A DNA stretch of 64,000 nt from Rhodoblastus sp963727035 (GTDB taxonomy: Bacteria; Pseudomonadota; Alphaproteobacteria; Rhizobiales; Beijerinckiaceae), in contig CAVSEY010000001.1 in assembly GCA_963727035.1 (NCBI GenBank), positions 1 through 64,000 on the forward strand. Direction: 5' to 3'. A program made the translations under genes and the position numbers. Positions 46,235 through 55,231 of this stretch are shown piece after piece. Numbering within the stretch: the stretch's first letter is position 1; each line of letters opens with the position of its first letter. The notes under the pieces are model-generated. The model saw nothing but the letters and a program-made list of their open reading frames with translations, was not told the DNA's origin and searched no databases.

Positions 46235-47676
46235 GAGCGTGTCCGAGTAGTCGTGGCATTTTTCGAGCGAATGTGATTCCTTGCTCGGCATGAGCAAGAC
46301 ATTTCGACCCTGGAAGATTGATCAGACGCAACTGCTGCCGCCGGCAGTTTCCGATTACGTGCCCGCCGACCACCTTTCGCATTTCGTGGTCGCCTTGGCG
46401 CGCGAGAGCCTCGATCTGTCGGAGATCGTCGGCGTCTACAAGAGCGCCCTCGGGCAGCCGCCGTTCGACCCGGGCTTGATGACCGCGCTTTTGCTCTACG
46501 CCTATTGTTCGGGGCTTTATTCCTCGCGTCGCATCGCCAAGGCCTGCGCCGAGCGCGTCGATTTCATGATGATCGTGGCGCATGACGCGCCCGATTTCCG
46601 CACGATCGCCGACTTCAGGAGGCGCCATCTGGCGGCGCTGGCGACACTGTTCTTGCAAGTGCTGAAGCTGGCGGAGAAGGCCGGGCTGGCCAAGCTCGGG
46701 CATGTCGCGCTCGACGGCACGAAGATCAAGGCGAACGCCTCCAAACACAAGGCGATGAGCTACGAGCGCATGAAGACGCGCGAGGCGGAGTTGCAAGCCG
46801 AGGTCGATCGCTGGCTTGAAGCCGCCGAAGCGGCGGACGCGCAGGAAGACAAGCTCCACGGCGCGACCCGTCGCGGTGACGAGATGCCCGACTGGATCGC
46901 CAATAAGCAGAAGCGACTGGCCAAAATCAAAGAGGCCAAACAAGCGTTGGAAGCAGAGGCCGCAGCCGCCGCGGCGGCGAAGGCCGAGGCCGAGCGCGCG
47001 GCCGAGGAAAAGCGCAAAGCCGAGAACCGCAAGCGCCCGGGGCGCTGTCCTCCTGCGCCCTCGGATCACCCCGATCCCAAGGCGCAACGCAATTTCACTG
47101 ATCCCGACAGTCGCGTGCTGCTGACCAAGGACGGCTTCATCCAGGGCTACAACGCCCAGGCGGCGGTCGATGGCGGCTGCCAGATCATCGTGGCGCACGG
47201 GCTGACGCAAAGCATGAGCGATTGCCCGCAACTTCTTCCCATGGTCGACCGTATTCGCGCCAATCTCGGTCGAAAGCCGAAGGAAGTTTCGGCGGACGCG
47301 GGTTATTGCCGTGAGGACAACCTCAAGGCTCTCGCGAACCGGAAGATCGAAGCCTATGTCGCCACCGGACGGGCGAAACGCCCGGCCGAGATCACGCGCA
47401 AGATCGGCGGCGAGCTAACCCAGAAAATGCGGCAGAAGCTCAAGCGCGCCGGCCATCGCAGCCGCTATCGATTGAGAAAGCAAATCGTCGAGCCGGTGTT
47501 CGGGCAAATCAAGCAGGCGAGAGGATTTCGACAATTCCTGCTGCGCGGCCTCGAAGCAGTGCAGGCCGAATGGGCGCTGATCTGCACCGCCCACAACATC
47601 ACCAAGCTCGCAAAGGCCGTCTGAGCGAGAAAAACTCACCCCACCAGACTCTTTCAAACGCTATCTGGACGGGCTC
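46235..47676 (+). mobile_element. IS1182-family insertion sequence (1,442 bp)
   Basis: The ends are short inverted repeats: GAGCGTGTCC on the left against GAGCCCGTCC as the complement of the right end. Both sides are flanked by CTAG (46231-46234 and 47677-47680), the palindromic tetranucleotide that IS1182-type elements often target and duplicate. It sits between the EamA and arylsulfatase genes and does not interrupt a recognisable gene. Confidence 0.88.
46290..47624 (+). CDS. IS1182-family transposase
   Basis: About 444 residues. The N-terminal FRPWKIDQTQLLPPAVSDYV and YAYCSGLYSSRRIAKAC are typical of the family. Asp in ALDGTKIKANAS, Asp in SADAGYCREDNL and Glu in QIVEPVFGQIKQARGFRQF make up the DDE triad. 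A long charged coiled-coil insertion (about residues 155-250, Ala/Lys/Glu-rich) is characteristic of IS1182 transposases. The frame is intact. No frameshift signal is needed. Confidence 0.95.
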   Translation: MSKTFRPWKIDQTQLLPPAVSDYVPADHLSHFVVALARESLDLSEIVGVYKSALGQPPFDPGLMTALLLYAYCSGLYSSRRIAKACAERVDFMMIVAHDAPDFRTIADFRRRHLAALATLFLQVLKLAEKAGLAKLGHVALDGTKIKANASKHKAMSYERMKTREAELQAEVDRWLEAAEAADAQEDKLHGATRRGDEMPDWIANKQKRLAKIKEAKQALEAEAAAAAAAKAEAERAAEEKRKAENRKRPGRCPPAPSDHPDPKAQRNFTDPDSRVLLTKDGFIQGYNAQAAVDGGCQIIVAHGLTQSMSDCPQLLPMVDRIRANLGRKPKEVSADAGYCREDNLKALANRKIEAYVATGRAKRPAEITRKIGGELTQKMRQKLKRAGHRSRYRLRKQIVEPVFGQIKQARGFRQFLLRGLEAVQAEWALICTAHNITKLAKAV

Positions 47677-47789
47677 CTAGATGTGAAGAATGACAGTGGA
47701 CAGTCTGAGTCTCAGCTGTAAACTCCGTCACGACCATCGGTCGGCCGAAAGCGGCGTGTTTTCGACCTTTATCAGGGGAGAACAGCAAA

Positions 47790-49511
47790 ATGCGATTTGG
47801 CAAAACCTTACCAAAGACCTGGCGCGCAGGCGCGCTCGGCTCATTGTTTGCGCTTCCGATGATGGCGTCGGCCGCCCAGGCCGCAGACGAAAAGAAGCCC
47901 AACATTCTCTTCATCATGGGCGACGACATCGGCTTCATGCAGCCGCGCATCTACCATCGCGGCCTGATGGTGGGCGAGACGCCCAACATCGACCGCATCG
48001 GGCAGGAGGGCGCGATCTTCATGGATTATGTCGCCATGCAGAGCTGCACCTCCGGCCGCAATGCCTTCTTCACCGGCATGTATCCGCTGCGCACGGGCAT
48101 GATTCCTCCGCAATTGCCGGGCAGCCCGAGCTATCTAAGGCCCGGTACGCCGGCGCTCGCCAAGTTCCTGCATGATCTCGGCTATTCCACCGGCGAGTTC
48201 GGCAAGAACCACCTCGGCGACCACACCGCCGCTTTGCCGACCGCGCATGGTTTCGAAGAATATTGGGGCTATCTCTACCACCTCGACGCCATGCAGCAGG
48301 TCAGCTTCCCCGATATCAACAAGTCGCCGACCGAACAGACTGTCGCGCCGCCTTGCAAGAACACGCCGATCCCCGGCGTGCCAGAAGTCCCCGGCGCCGT
48401 CGACCCGATGACGACAACCTGCCTGACGCCGCCCCGCAATGTCCTGTGGTGCCACTCCTCTGACGGCACGCAGGCAAACCAGTCCTGCAAGGACGAAGGC
48501 CCGCTGACGCTGAAACGGTCCGAAACCGTGGACGAGGAGATCTCGTCGCACGTGATCGACTTCCTCGACCGCAACGACCCCAGGAAGACCAGCAGGCCAT
48601 TCTTCGTCTGGTACAACCCGGCGCGCATGCACGTCACCACCGTCCTGCCGCCGAAATATATGGATATGGTCGGCGAAAAAGGCGGCAAGGACTGGGGCGT
48701 CAATGAAGCCGGCATGAAGCAGTTGGACGACAACATCGGCTATGTGCTGAAAAAGCTTGAAGACATGGGGCAACTCGACAACACCATCGTCGTCTTCACC
48801 ACCGACAACGGTGCCGAGGCCATCACCTTCCCGGATGGCGGCGTGACGCCGTTCAAGGGCCAGAAGGGCGAAGCCTGGGAGGGCGGCTATCGGGCGCCTC
48901 AGGTCGTCCGCTGGCCCGGACACATCAAGCCGGGCACGGTCAAGGACCAGTTGTTCGCCGCGCTCGACTGGCTGCCGACGCTGGTCGATATCGCCGGCGG
49001 CGCCAAGGGCGACGATCTGAAAAAGCAGATCGAGCAAGGCGGCTATCCCGGCATCGTCAAGACGACGCTCGATGGCTTCGACCAGCGCGACTACCTCGAA
49101 GGAAAGTCCGACAAGTCGGCGCGCGACGTCTTCTTCTACTTCTCGGGCGCGACGCCGTCCGCCGTGCGCTACAAAAACTGGAAGATGTATTACACGATGT
49201 CGCAGCCCGGAGCGACCGGCTGGATCCTGCCGCTCACGCCCTTCCACTTCACATTGGTCCAGAACATCAAGCGCGATCCGTTCGAGCAGGCTGTCGGTGA
49301 AAGCCAGAAGACCGTCGCCGGCTTGGGCGGCGCGCTCGGGGGGCCGGTGACCGCCTTTATTTACGATTGGAACATGCTGCCGATTGGCCAGCTGTTGTGG
49401 GAGAAGGAACTCGGATCCTACAAGGAGTTCCCGCCGCTGCAAGCGCCCGAGACCTACAATCTCACTGGGATTTTGGACGCGATGAAAAAGGGCGGTCACC
49501 CATCCGACTGA
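47790..49511 (+). CDS. Arylsulfatase-family hydrolase (exported)
   Basis: 573 residues with a signal peptide (cleavage near residue 31, AQA-A). The metal-binding start PNILFIMGDDIGF and second site TTDNGAEA are present. The position normally modified to formylglycine is Cys86 in SCTSGRNAFFTG. The canonical motif is Cys-x-(Pro/Ala)-x-Arg, but here it is Cys-Thr-Ser-Gly-Arg. GKNHLGDH and PHMHV-like PARMHVT follow the family. It releases sulfate from organic sulfate esters in the periplasm, if active. The cysteine pairs near residues 188-235 suggest disulfides. A perfect hairpin terminator follows. Confidence 0.9.
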   Translation: MRFGKTLPKTWRAGALGSLFALPMMASAAQAADEKKPNILFIMGDDIGFMQPRIYHRGLMVGETPNIDRIGQEGAIFMDYVAMQSCTSGRNAFFTGMYPLRTGMIPPQLPGSPSYLRPGTPALAKFLHDLGYSTGEFGKNHLGDHTAALPTAHGFEEYWGYLYHLDAMQQVSFPDINKSPTEQTVAPPCKNTPIPGVPEVPGAVDPMTTTCLTPPRNVLWCHSSDGTQANQSCKDEGPLTLKRSETVDEEISSHVIDFLDRNDPRKTSRPFFVWYNPARMHVTTVLPPKYMDMVGEKGGKDWGVNEAGMKQLDDNIGYVLKKLEDMGQLDNTIVVFTTDNGAEAITFPDGGVTPFKGQKGEAWEGGYRAPQVVRWPGHIKPGTVKDQLFAALDWLPTLVDIAGGAKGDDLKKQIEQGGYPGIVKTTLDGFDQRDYLEGKSDKSARDVFFYFSGATPSAVRYKNWKMYYTMSQPGATGWILPLTPFHFTLVQNIKRDPFEQAVGESQKTVAGLGGALGGPVTAFIYDWNMLPIGQLLWEKELGSYKEFPPLQAPETYNLTGILDAMKKGGHPSD

Positions 49512-49529
49512 TAACGTGAAGCGAGAAGC

Positions 49530-49556
49530 GGGCGGCCCGCAAGGGCCGCCCTTTTT
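49530..49556 (+). terminator. Rho-independent terminator after the arylsulfatase gene
   Basis: GGGCGGCCC (49530-49538) pairs perfectly with GGGCCGCCC (49543-49551) across a GCAA tetraloop, followed by TTTTT (49552-49556). Confidence 0.92.
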
Positions 49557-49866
49557 CAAAAGCGCTTTTCAAATGTCGCCCTTTCCGCCGCATGGAGGCC
49601 TTTGTGCGGCGAGCGGCGAATGTCGCCTATGGGTCAGGTTGACGACTATCGCGGGCCTGTTCGGGAAGGTCGGCTTCAAGCCGATCTCACCTTTGAGGGC
49701 ATAGGGCGCTGGCGATCCTCCGGCGCCCGCTCCTGTCCATTCGCTATCGTGACGACGGGCAGGAAACCGATCGGCGCGAAGGGAACAATCCGTTCGATAT
49801 TTCAAACGATTTCGGATAATATGCCAAACGCGGCAAGGCGGCGGGGCACAGGGCCGGACGGGCGGA
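49557..49866. other. Intergenic; probable promoter region of the XRE-cupin regulator
   Basis: No gene was recognised. Just upstream of the regulator, an A+T-rich stretch near 49796-49822 (GATATTTCAAACGATTTCGG then ATAATATG) stands out from the high-GC background. It has ATATT/AATAT half-sites that could hold the promoter and an autoregulatory operator. Confidence 0.4.
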
Positions 49867-50484
49867 ATGGGCGTCGAGGGCAGGGACAAGCAGAAGGTGC
49901 TGGAGGCCGGGGCGATCGCGCTGTCGGGGCAACTCGGCCGGACGGTCCAGCGGCTGCGCAAGTCTTATAATCTCTCGCTTTCCGAACTCTCCGAACATTC
50001 CGGCGTCGCCAAGTCGATCATCAGCCAGATCGAGCGCAACGAGACCAATCCGACGCTCGCCACCATCTGGCGGCTGGCCCAGGCGCTCGACGTGCCGATC
50101 GAGCGGGTGTTGCAGGACTGCGACGATTCCGCCTTCATCGAAAAGGTTTCGCGCGGCGACACGCCGATCCTGGTGTCGGACGACGGCAGGTGCAGGCTCG
50201 CCGTCACCGGTTGGGTCAAGACGGTGGAATGGCTGCAATGCTATGATTTCTTCGCCGAGTCCGGCGGCGCGCTGGAATTGGAGGCCCATCAGCGCGGCGC
50301 GGTCGAGAGCCTTTCGGTGATCCAGGGCGAATTGCAGGTCGAGGTCGGCGGCGAAAAGGAGATCGTGCGCGCCGGCGAGACCTTGCGCTACCGCGCCGAC
50401 CGGCGGCACATCATCCGCAACCCGTCTCCGATGCCGGCGCGGGCGGAGATGATCTGCATTCTGAAGGCGGCGGCGATGGAGTGA
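49867..50484 (+). CDS. XRE-family transcriptional regulator with C-terminal cupin domain
   Basis: 205 residues. The helix-turn-helix lies at about 25-80 (LSLSELSEHSGVAKSIISQI, ERNETNPTLATIWRLAQALD). The cupin domain lies at about 120-200, with AHQRGAVESLSVIQGELQVE. This PuuR/SutR-like architecture controls transport or catabolism of amino acids, polyamines or sulfur compounds, with the cupin binding the effector. The target genes are not evident. The start codon context is weak, so a start further inside is possible. Confidence 0.9.
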   Translation: MGVEGRDKQKVLEAGAIALSGQLGRTVQRLRKSYNLSLSELSEHSGVAKSIISQIERNETNPTLATIWRLAQALDVPIERVLQDCDDSAFIEKVSRGDTPILVSDDGRCRLAVTGWVKTVEWLQCYDFFAESGGALELEAHQRGAVESLSVIQGELQVEVGGEKEIVRAGETLRYRADRRHIIRNPSPMPARAEMICILKAAAME

Positions 50485-50526
50485 GGGCCGCGGCTTCGTC
50501 CGCGCCCTGGAGGAGGAAAACCATTC

Positions 50527-50940
50527 ATGCAACCATCCGGCCACAGCGAGCAGAAGGCGCTCCGTCCGGCAGACCTCGCGACCGATCCGAGCAAGCCTCG
50601 CCTTTTCAGGGCTTTCGCCGCCTCGGTCGCGGGGCTCGCCAGCGCGATGAAGACGGAGGCCGCCTTCCGCATGGAAGTCGGGGTCCTGGTCGCCGCCATT
50701 CCCGTTTCTTTCGTCCTGACGCCGGATTTTTTTCGCCGCGCCGAACTGGTCGCGTCGCTGCTGGCGGTCCTGGCGGTCGAACTGCTCAACACGAGCCTCG
50801 AGAAATTATGCGACCGCACGACGCCGCATATCGACCCAGCCATCAAGATCATCAAGGACATGGGTTCGGCGGCCGTGTTCTGCGCGCTGCTCATGGCCGG
50901 CCTGCTGTGGACCGGCGCCATTCTCGCACGATTTTCATGA
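50527..50940 (+). CDS. dgkA: Diacylglycerol kinase
   Basis: 137 residues. The small trimeric membrane enzyme phosphorylates diacylglycerol produced during envelope glycan modification. After a 25-residue tail come three hydrophobic helices. The family signatures are MKTEAAFRMEV near residue 41 and the strictly conserved AVELLNTSLEKLCD near residue 84, with IKIIKDMGSAAVF after it. The ATG at 50527 follows GGAGGA 6 bp upstream. It lies 42 bp after the XRE regulator gene and may share its transcript. Confidence 0.93.
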   Translation: MQPSGHSEQKALRPADLATDPSKPRLFRAFAASVAGLASAMKTEAAFRMEVGVLVAAIPVSFVLTPDFFRRAELVASLLAVLAVELLNTSLEKLCDRTTPHIDPAIKIIKDMGSAAVFCALLMAGLLWTGAILARFS

Positions 50941-50979
50941 GCCGCGCCGGGTCCCGGCCATGACGAAAAAAGCGGAAAA

Positions 50980-51489
50980 ATGGACGAAATCGGCGCCGCC
51001 ATCAAACAGGGCTACAGGGTGGCCTCCGGTCAGGCCTTCGACGGCCACGACCAGCGTTTCAATGAGGATGGCGGGACGATCCGGCTTCAGATTCCGAAAT
51101 TCAGGGAAATGGGCTTCGACATGGACCTTTATTTCGGCGGCAAGGTCGACGAGGCCTATGTCGCCGGGACGCTGGGCTGCGATATCAGCCCGCGAAAAAT
51201 GACCATCCTTCGTCCGGAATATCGTTTCAGATCAGTGCGCTGGACGGACAAGTTCGACCGCGAGCGCCCCGGCTTCACCGAGGATTTCCACCTCAGCGAA
51301 GCCGCGATTTTATTCGCGGGAAAACAGTTCAAGGCGCTGATCTACATTCCCTCGCCGGAAACAAAGCCCGCCCATTTCCATCCGCCGACCACCATCGAGG
51401 TCATCGCCCAGAACATCGCCGGCATCGGATACGGCGACCGCGTGACGCTGCTTTATTCGCCGCAAGCGATCCGGATAGAAAACCCGTGA
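50980..51489 (+). CDS. Hypothetical protein
   Basis: 169 residues, soluble, without signal peptide or membrane helix. The sequence has a balanced composition and no low complexity, with segments such as FREMGFDMDLYFGGKVDEAY and PAHFHPPTTIEVIAQNIAG, so it looks like a real gene. I do not recognise a family. The ATG at 50980 follows GCGGAAAA. It lies 39 bp after dgkA in the same direction and ends before a hairpin terminator, so it may be the last gene of a three-gene unit with the XRE regulator and dgkA. Confidence 0.6.
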   Translation: MDEIGAAIKQGYRVASGQAFDGHDQRFNEDGGTIRLQIPKFREMGFDMDLYFGGKVDEAYVAGTLGCDISPRKMTILRPEYRFRSVRWTDKFDRERPGFTEDFHLSEAAILFAGKQFKALIYIPSPETKPAHFHPPTTIEVIAQNIAGIGYGDRVTLLYSPQAIRIENP

Positions 51490-51499
51490 AGAGGATTTG

Positions 51500-51523
51500 C
51501 GCCCGGCGCGAGGCCGGGCGTTT
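51500..51523. terminator. Hairpin terminator between convergent genes
   Basis: CGCCCGGC (51500-51507) pairs with GCCGGGCG (51513-51520) across a 5-nt loop, followed by TTTC on the plus strand. Confidence 0.65.
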
Positions 51524-51550
51524 CGCTCTCGCGCCCCTTTGGCCGAAAAC

Positions 51551-52750
51551 TCAGCCGCCCGCCGCCACGACCTCGGCCACGACTTCCGGTTCGAGCATTT
51601 CCTCGCACAGGCAGGGGGCGTGGAAAAGGTCGCCGGTCCACATGCCGCGCATGGTGTGGGTGGCGACCGTCAGCCAGATCCCGAGCAGAAGCAGGGCTTC
51701 CGCCGTTCCGACGACGCCGAAGAAGGCGAAGCCGGTCAGCCGGTAGAGAATCAGCGTCGCCGCGGTATAGACGCCGAGCGGGAAGGTGAAGCCCCACCAT
51801 CCCAGGCTGAAGGTCAGGCCCTGAGAGATATAACGGACGGTCAACACCAGCGCCATCACCAGCCACCAGAATCCCACACCCCAAAGCATCAACCCGCCGA
51901 TGATGCCCAGGTCGCGGGCCACGAGGGCCGCCGAGGCCAGCGGCGTGCCGGCGAAGGCCGCCGGCGCCGCTTGGCCCAGAGTCAGCAGGGCAAGGCTGCC
52001 GGTGCCGATCGGCCCGAGAATCAGCCACATGGAGGCGGCCATGCCCTTTTGCGGCAGCTTGTGCAGCGCCAGGCGCAGGAACACGATGGTGATGATGCTG
52101 AAGGCGAGCGGCACGGAAACCGCCCACAGCACATAGCCCGTCGCGACCACAAGTTGCGCGGCGCCGCCGCTCAGATGAGGAGCCAGCAGGCCGCCCGAGG
52201 CGGCGGTGACCTCCGGTCCCACGATCGGCAGCAGCCAGACCGGGGTGATATGTTCGGCGGCGTGAATCTGGTGGGTGAACATGAAGAACGGCACCAGCCA
52301 GGCCACGCCGACCGCCAGACCGGCGTCAAACCACCACAGGATGTGGGACAAGAGAACCGCCCGCTCCGGGCCGAACAGATCCGGGCCGAAGGTCAGATTG
52401 GCGTTGATGATCGGGATCAGCCCCATCGGTATGGCGCCGAGAAACATCGACTGCACCGGGTGGCGCATGAGCGGCGCAATCGTTTCCGGGTAGAAAACGA
52501 TCCGGGCGATCAGCAAGCCGAGGAACATCAGGTAGAAGCCCGTGTCGGACACCCACAGAACCTCGGCGACCTGGCGCTGATAGGGAAGCTGAACCGGCGA
52601 CATCAGCATGATGATAAAGAGAATGCCGGTGCCCATGGTGGTGGCGAACCAGTTGGGCGTGAACTGACGCGCCATTTCGACCGGCGATTTGATCCCCGAC
52701 AGCGGCTTCCGCCAGCTGCTAATGCCCTCTTGCTCGATCTTGGCCGTCAT
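51551..52750 (-). CDS. TDT-family transporter (TehA/SLAC1-like)
   Basis: 399 residues from the ATG at 52750. Ten hydrophobic helices are visible. The protein belongs to the tellurite-resistance/dicarboxylate transporter superfamily: the N-terminal RQFTPNWFATTMGTGILFI is characteristic, as are MRHPVQSMFLGAIPMGLIP and the late SLGWWGFTFPLGVYTAA. Family members carry malate, sulfite or anions, or act as passive channels; substrate choice is not readable. The C-terminus carries an acidic/Cys segment (APCLCEEMLEPE). Confidence 0.88.
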   Translation of the reverse strand: MTAKIEQEGISSWRKPLSGIKSPVEMARQFTPNWFATTMGTGILFIIMLMSPVQLPYQRQVAEVLWVSDTGFYLMFLGLLIARIVFYPETIAPLMRHPVQSMFLGAIPMGLIPIINANLTFGPDLFGPERAVLLSHILWWFDAGLAVGVAWLVPFFMFTHQIHAAEHITPVWLLPIVGPEVTAASGGLLAPHLSGGAAQLVVATGYVLWAVSVPLAFSIITIVFLRLALHKLPQKGMAASMWLILGPIGTGSLALLTLGQAAPAAFAGTPLASAALVARDLGIIGGLMLWGVGFWWLVMALVLTVRYISQGLTFSLGWWGFTFPLGVYTAATLILYRLTGFAFFGVVGTAEALLLLGIWLTVATHTMRGMWTGDLFHAPCLCEEMLEPEVVAEVVAAGG

Positions 52751-53160
52751 TCCCGTTTTCCCCCTGTCCGGTCGCGGGTCGTTGAACGCGCCAACCGCAG
52801 GACCAGACATATCCCTGGCCACATTGCCTGTTCGAGCGGCCGATCCGCCCCTGGTCGCCGCCTCATTAACTCTTTTCCGGCCTCGTTGGAAGGCGGCGCG
52901 ATGTCTCGCCCGCGCCGGGTGGGTCTGGTCATCGCCTTGAACCGGATTGCAAAGGGGCTGGAAAACGGCATGGCCACCGACGGCCGCCACCTTCGCGCCC
53001 TTTTCCAGGACTTTTCGCGGATCGCGGCCGCCGACCGTACGGCGTGACCCGTGCGCCGTGGAGCCGCACCCCGGCATTCACCTTCAATAATAATAGCCAT
53101 CCGCCGTCAAGAAATCACCCCGGCGCCAAAAAAATGCCGGCGCCAAGAGCGCGGAGGCGG
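52751..53160. other. Intergenic, nothing firmly recognised
   Basis: The gap between the transporter and the PAP2 gene. A plus-strand frame of 48 codons starts at an ATG near 52901 after GGAAGGCGGCG. Its product resembles no family I know and could be chance. Confidence 0.35.
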
Positions 53161-53826
53161 TCAGCCGAAAAGATGCACCGTCCACTCGGTCATCGGATAG
53201 CCGACGCCAAAGCCCAGGACCGCGCCGGCGAGCACGTCGCTTGGGTAATGATGGGCGGTCGCCACGCGCGACCAGGCCATGCCGAAGCCCATGAGGACGG
53301 CGGAAGCGGTCGCCGCCGGCCAGAGCATCACCAGCGGCGTCAATACGCCGACCATGGTCATCGTGTGGCCGCTGGGGAAGGAATGCGTGTCCAGAGTGGC
53401 GAGAAGGTTCGGCAGTTCGGGGGCGTCCTGGAACGGGCGGCGCCGGCTGCACCAGTCCTTGAGATAGGGATAGACGCTGTGGAGCAGGATCGCGCTGATC
53501 GCCGCCGGGGCGATGATGCGCAGGCCGGACAGCCGCCATTTCACCAATATGGCCACGGCGAGCAGGGGGTAGATCCAGCCGTTGCCGAGCTTGGACAAAG
53601 CGATCGCCAGAATTTTCAGCGGCGCGGGCCGCGCGCTGCGCGAGGCCGTGCGGACCGCGCGCATGTCCGCCGCCTCGAAGCACTGTAGAATGCGGGAGAC
53701 GGCCGCGGAACATTTGACGTGAATGGGCTTCGCCGTGGAAACGGAGGGGGGCTGATCGCCGGATAACGGGGCGCCGGCGGGGAAAGCCTCAAGTCCGCCC
53801 CGTTGTGAGCCCGCGTGAGCTTCCAT
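53161..53826 (-). CDS. PAP2-family membrane phosphatase
   Basis: About 221 residues from the ATG at 53826; ATG 53832 is equally possible. Five to six hydrophobic helices carry the three phosphatase motifs: KDWCSRRRPF, FPSGHTMT with the catalytic-site His, and SRVATAHHYPSDVLAG with the nucleophile His and Asp. Members dephosphorylate undecaprenyl pyrophosphate, phosphatidic acid or lipid A. The first 60 residues are polar and unrelated to the domain. The 305 bp between this start and the next gene's end (53827-54130) contain no recognised feature. Confidence 0.88.
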   Translation of the reverse strand: MEAHAGSQRGGLEAFPAGAPLSGDQPPSVSTAKPIHVKCSAAVSRILQCFEAADMRAVRTASRSARPAPLKILAIALSKLGNGWIYPLLAVAILVKWRLSGLRIIAPAAISAILLHSVYPYLKDWCSRRRPFQDAPELPNLLATLDTHSFPSGHTMTMVGVLTPLVMLWPAATASAVLMGFGMAWSRVATAHHYPSDVLAGAVLGFGVGYPMTEWTVHLFG

Positions 53827-54130
53827 CGCCATCCCGTTCGCCTTTCCGGGCAAGCAGCCCGGTCTGAAGGAAATCTTAATTTTCAATGCCTCTTGGCCGA
53901 AGCCGCGAACAACTCGTTGCACGGCCCCATACCAACATCTGGGCCAAAATCCCGTCGGAATAGTGGCGCGCCCGGAAGCCAACATAAATTAGAAATTTTA
54001 CACCTTTTTGTCACGCGGACTCGAAAGGGCGCTTTCAGGGAGAAGGCCAGGCCGATGAGTCCTGCGCCTGACGCAGCCGCGCGGCGACGCAGTTGAGAAG
54101 AACCGCGCGCCAGAAACGCAGGGCGCCGGG

Positions 54131-54715
54131 TCATGACGGGGTCGCGCCGTCGCCCGATCGGCTTTTCGCCCGCCGGCCCCAGGTATGCGGCGGCCAGATG
54201 AAGAGGAGAAGACTCACGGCGCCCGCGACGAACAGCAGGATGAGCAGCGTGGATCGCTCCACCCAGGCCATAGCCGGGACGGCGGCTGCGAGCAAGAGCC
54301 CGACCAGCCCGATCCGCCACGAGCCGATCAGATTCCCCGAGGTGAAGAGCCCCAGCGCAAGGACCGTCAGCAGAACCAGCGGCGCGGCGTCGGCGCCGAG
54401 CAGATCGAAAATCTGGGGCAGCATGAGCAGCCGCATGGCCGCGAAAACCGCGAGCCAATGCAGCGCGTCCTGTCGGATCGCCTTGATCCGCTCCGCCCGG
54501 TCGCGATATTCGCCACGCGCGAAAAAGCTGGCGCCGGCAAAAATGGGCACGACGATTTCCCAATAGGGAATGGTCAGGTTCCGCGCCAGACTCGAGATGG
54601 CGACCCCGATCAGCGCCAACAGCAACATGATCAGGAATGGCCAGTTGGGGGCGAGAAAGCGCCGCGCCCATCCCGCTTTTTCGGCTGGCGCGTCGGGCTG
54701 ATCGTTCTGTGTCAT
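54131..54715 (-). CDS. Hypothetical membrane protein
   Basis: 194 residues with about six hydrophobic helices: two in the first 70 residues, four after residue 85. A cytoplasmic charged segment (REYRDRAERIKAIRQ) lies between them. The N-terminus is polar. No family is recognised. The ATG at 54715 follows AGCGATG with a weak ribosome-binding site. It is divergent from the small exported protein gene at 54870. Confidence 0.6.
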   Translation of the reverse strand: MTQNDQPDAPAEKAGWARRFLAPNWPFLIMLLLALIGVAISSLARNLTIPYWEIVVPIFAGASFFARGEYRDRAERIKAIRQDALHWLAVFAAMRLLMLPQIFDLLGADAAPLVLLTVLALGLFTSGNLIGSWRIGLVGLLLAAAVPAMAWVERSTLLILLFVAGAVSLLLFIWPPHTWGRRAKSRSGDGATPS

Positions 54716-54869
54716 CGCTGGCCTCGCTTCGGTTTCGTCGACATTGGGAAGTTTGAAGGATCCAACCTATTATATCATTGGCCGTTGTTTCCGGCTCATC
54801 GGAAACAAGGGCGCCCGCCGACGTCAGCCGGCGCCATCGCCCCTCATCGCGACACTACAGGAGAGCCAG

Positions 54870-55217
54870 ATGAATTTCCCTCGCCTCGTCGCGCTTTCGA
54901 TCTTTCTTGTTGCGGGTTTCTCGAGTCTCGCGACGACTGGCGCGGCATGGGCGCAGACGCCGGAAGCGCCGGCAGTCCCCCAGGCGCAAGCCTATGTGAT
55001 GTTCTGGCGACAGGTCGGCGGAACCTGGTGGAGGGGCCCCTTTGCCACGCAGACGGCGACCTGTGTGCACGCGAGCCCACTGGCTGTCTGCAACGGTCAG
55101 AATTTCAAGGGCGTCTATCTCGACGGGCAATATACCCTGTTCTGGATCAATGGGTGCGCTCAGCCGCCCATCACGCTGAAATGCGAGGTGCGTCCGGCGC
55201 CGGCTTCGGCCAAATGA
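54870..55217 (+). CDS. Hypothetical small exported protein
   Basis: 115 residues from the ATG at 54870, which follows AGGAGAG. The signal peptide is cleaved near residue 28 (AWA-Q). The mature part of about 87 residues has three cysteines, an aromatic-rich segment (YVMFWRQVGGTWWRGPFAT) and YLDGQYTLFWINGCAQPP. It is probably a small periplasmic disulfide-containing protein. No family is recognised. Confidence 0.65.
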   Translation: MNFPRLVALSIFLVAGFSSLATTGAAWAQTPEAPAVPQAQAYVMFWRQVGGTWWRGPFATQTATCVHASPLAVCNGQNFKGVYLDGQYTLFWINGCAQPPITLKCEVRPAPASAK

Positions 55218-55231
55218 CGCGGCTCTGCCCA

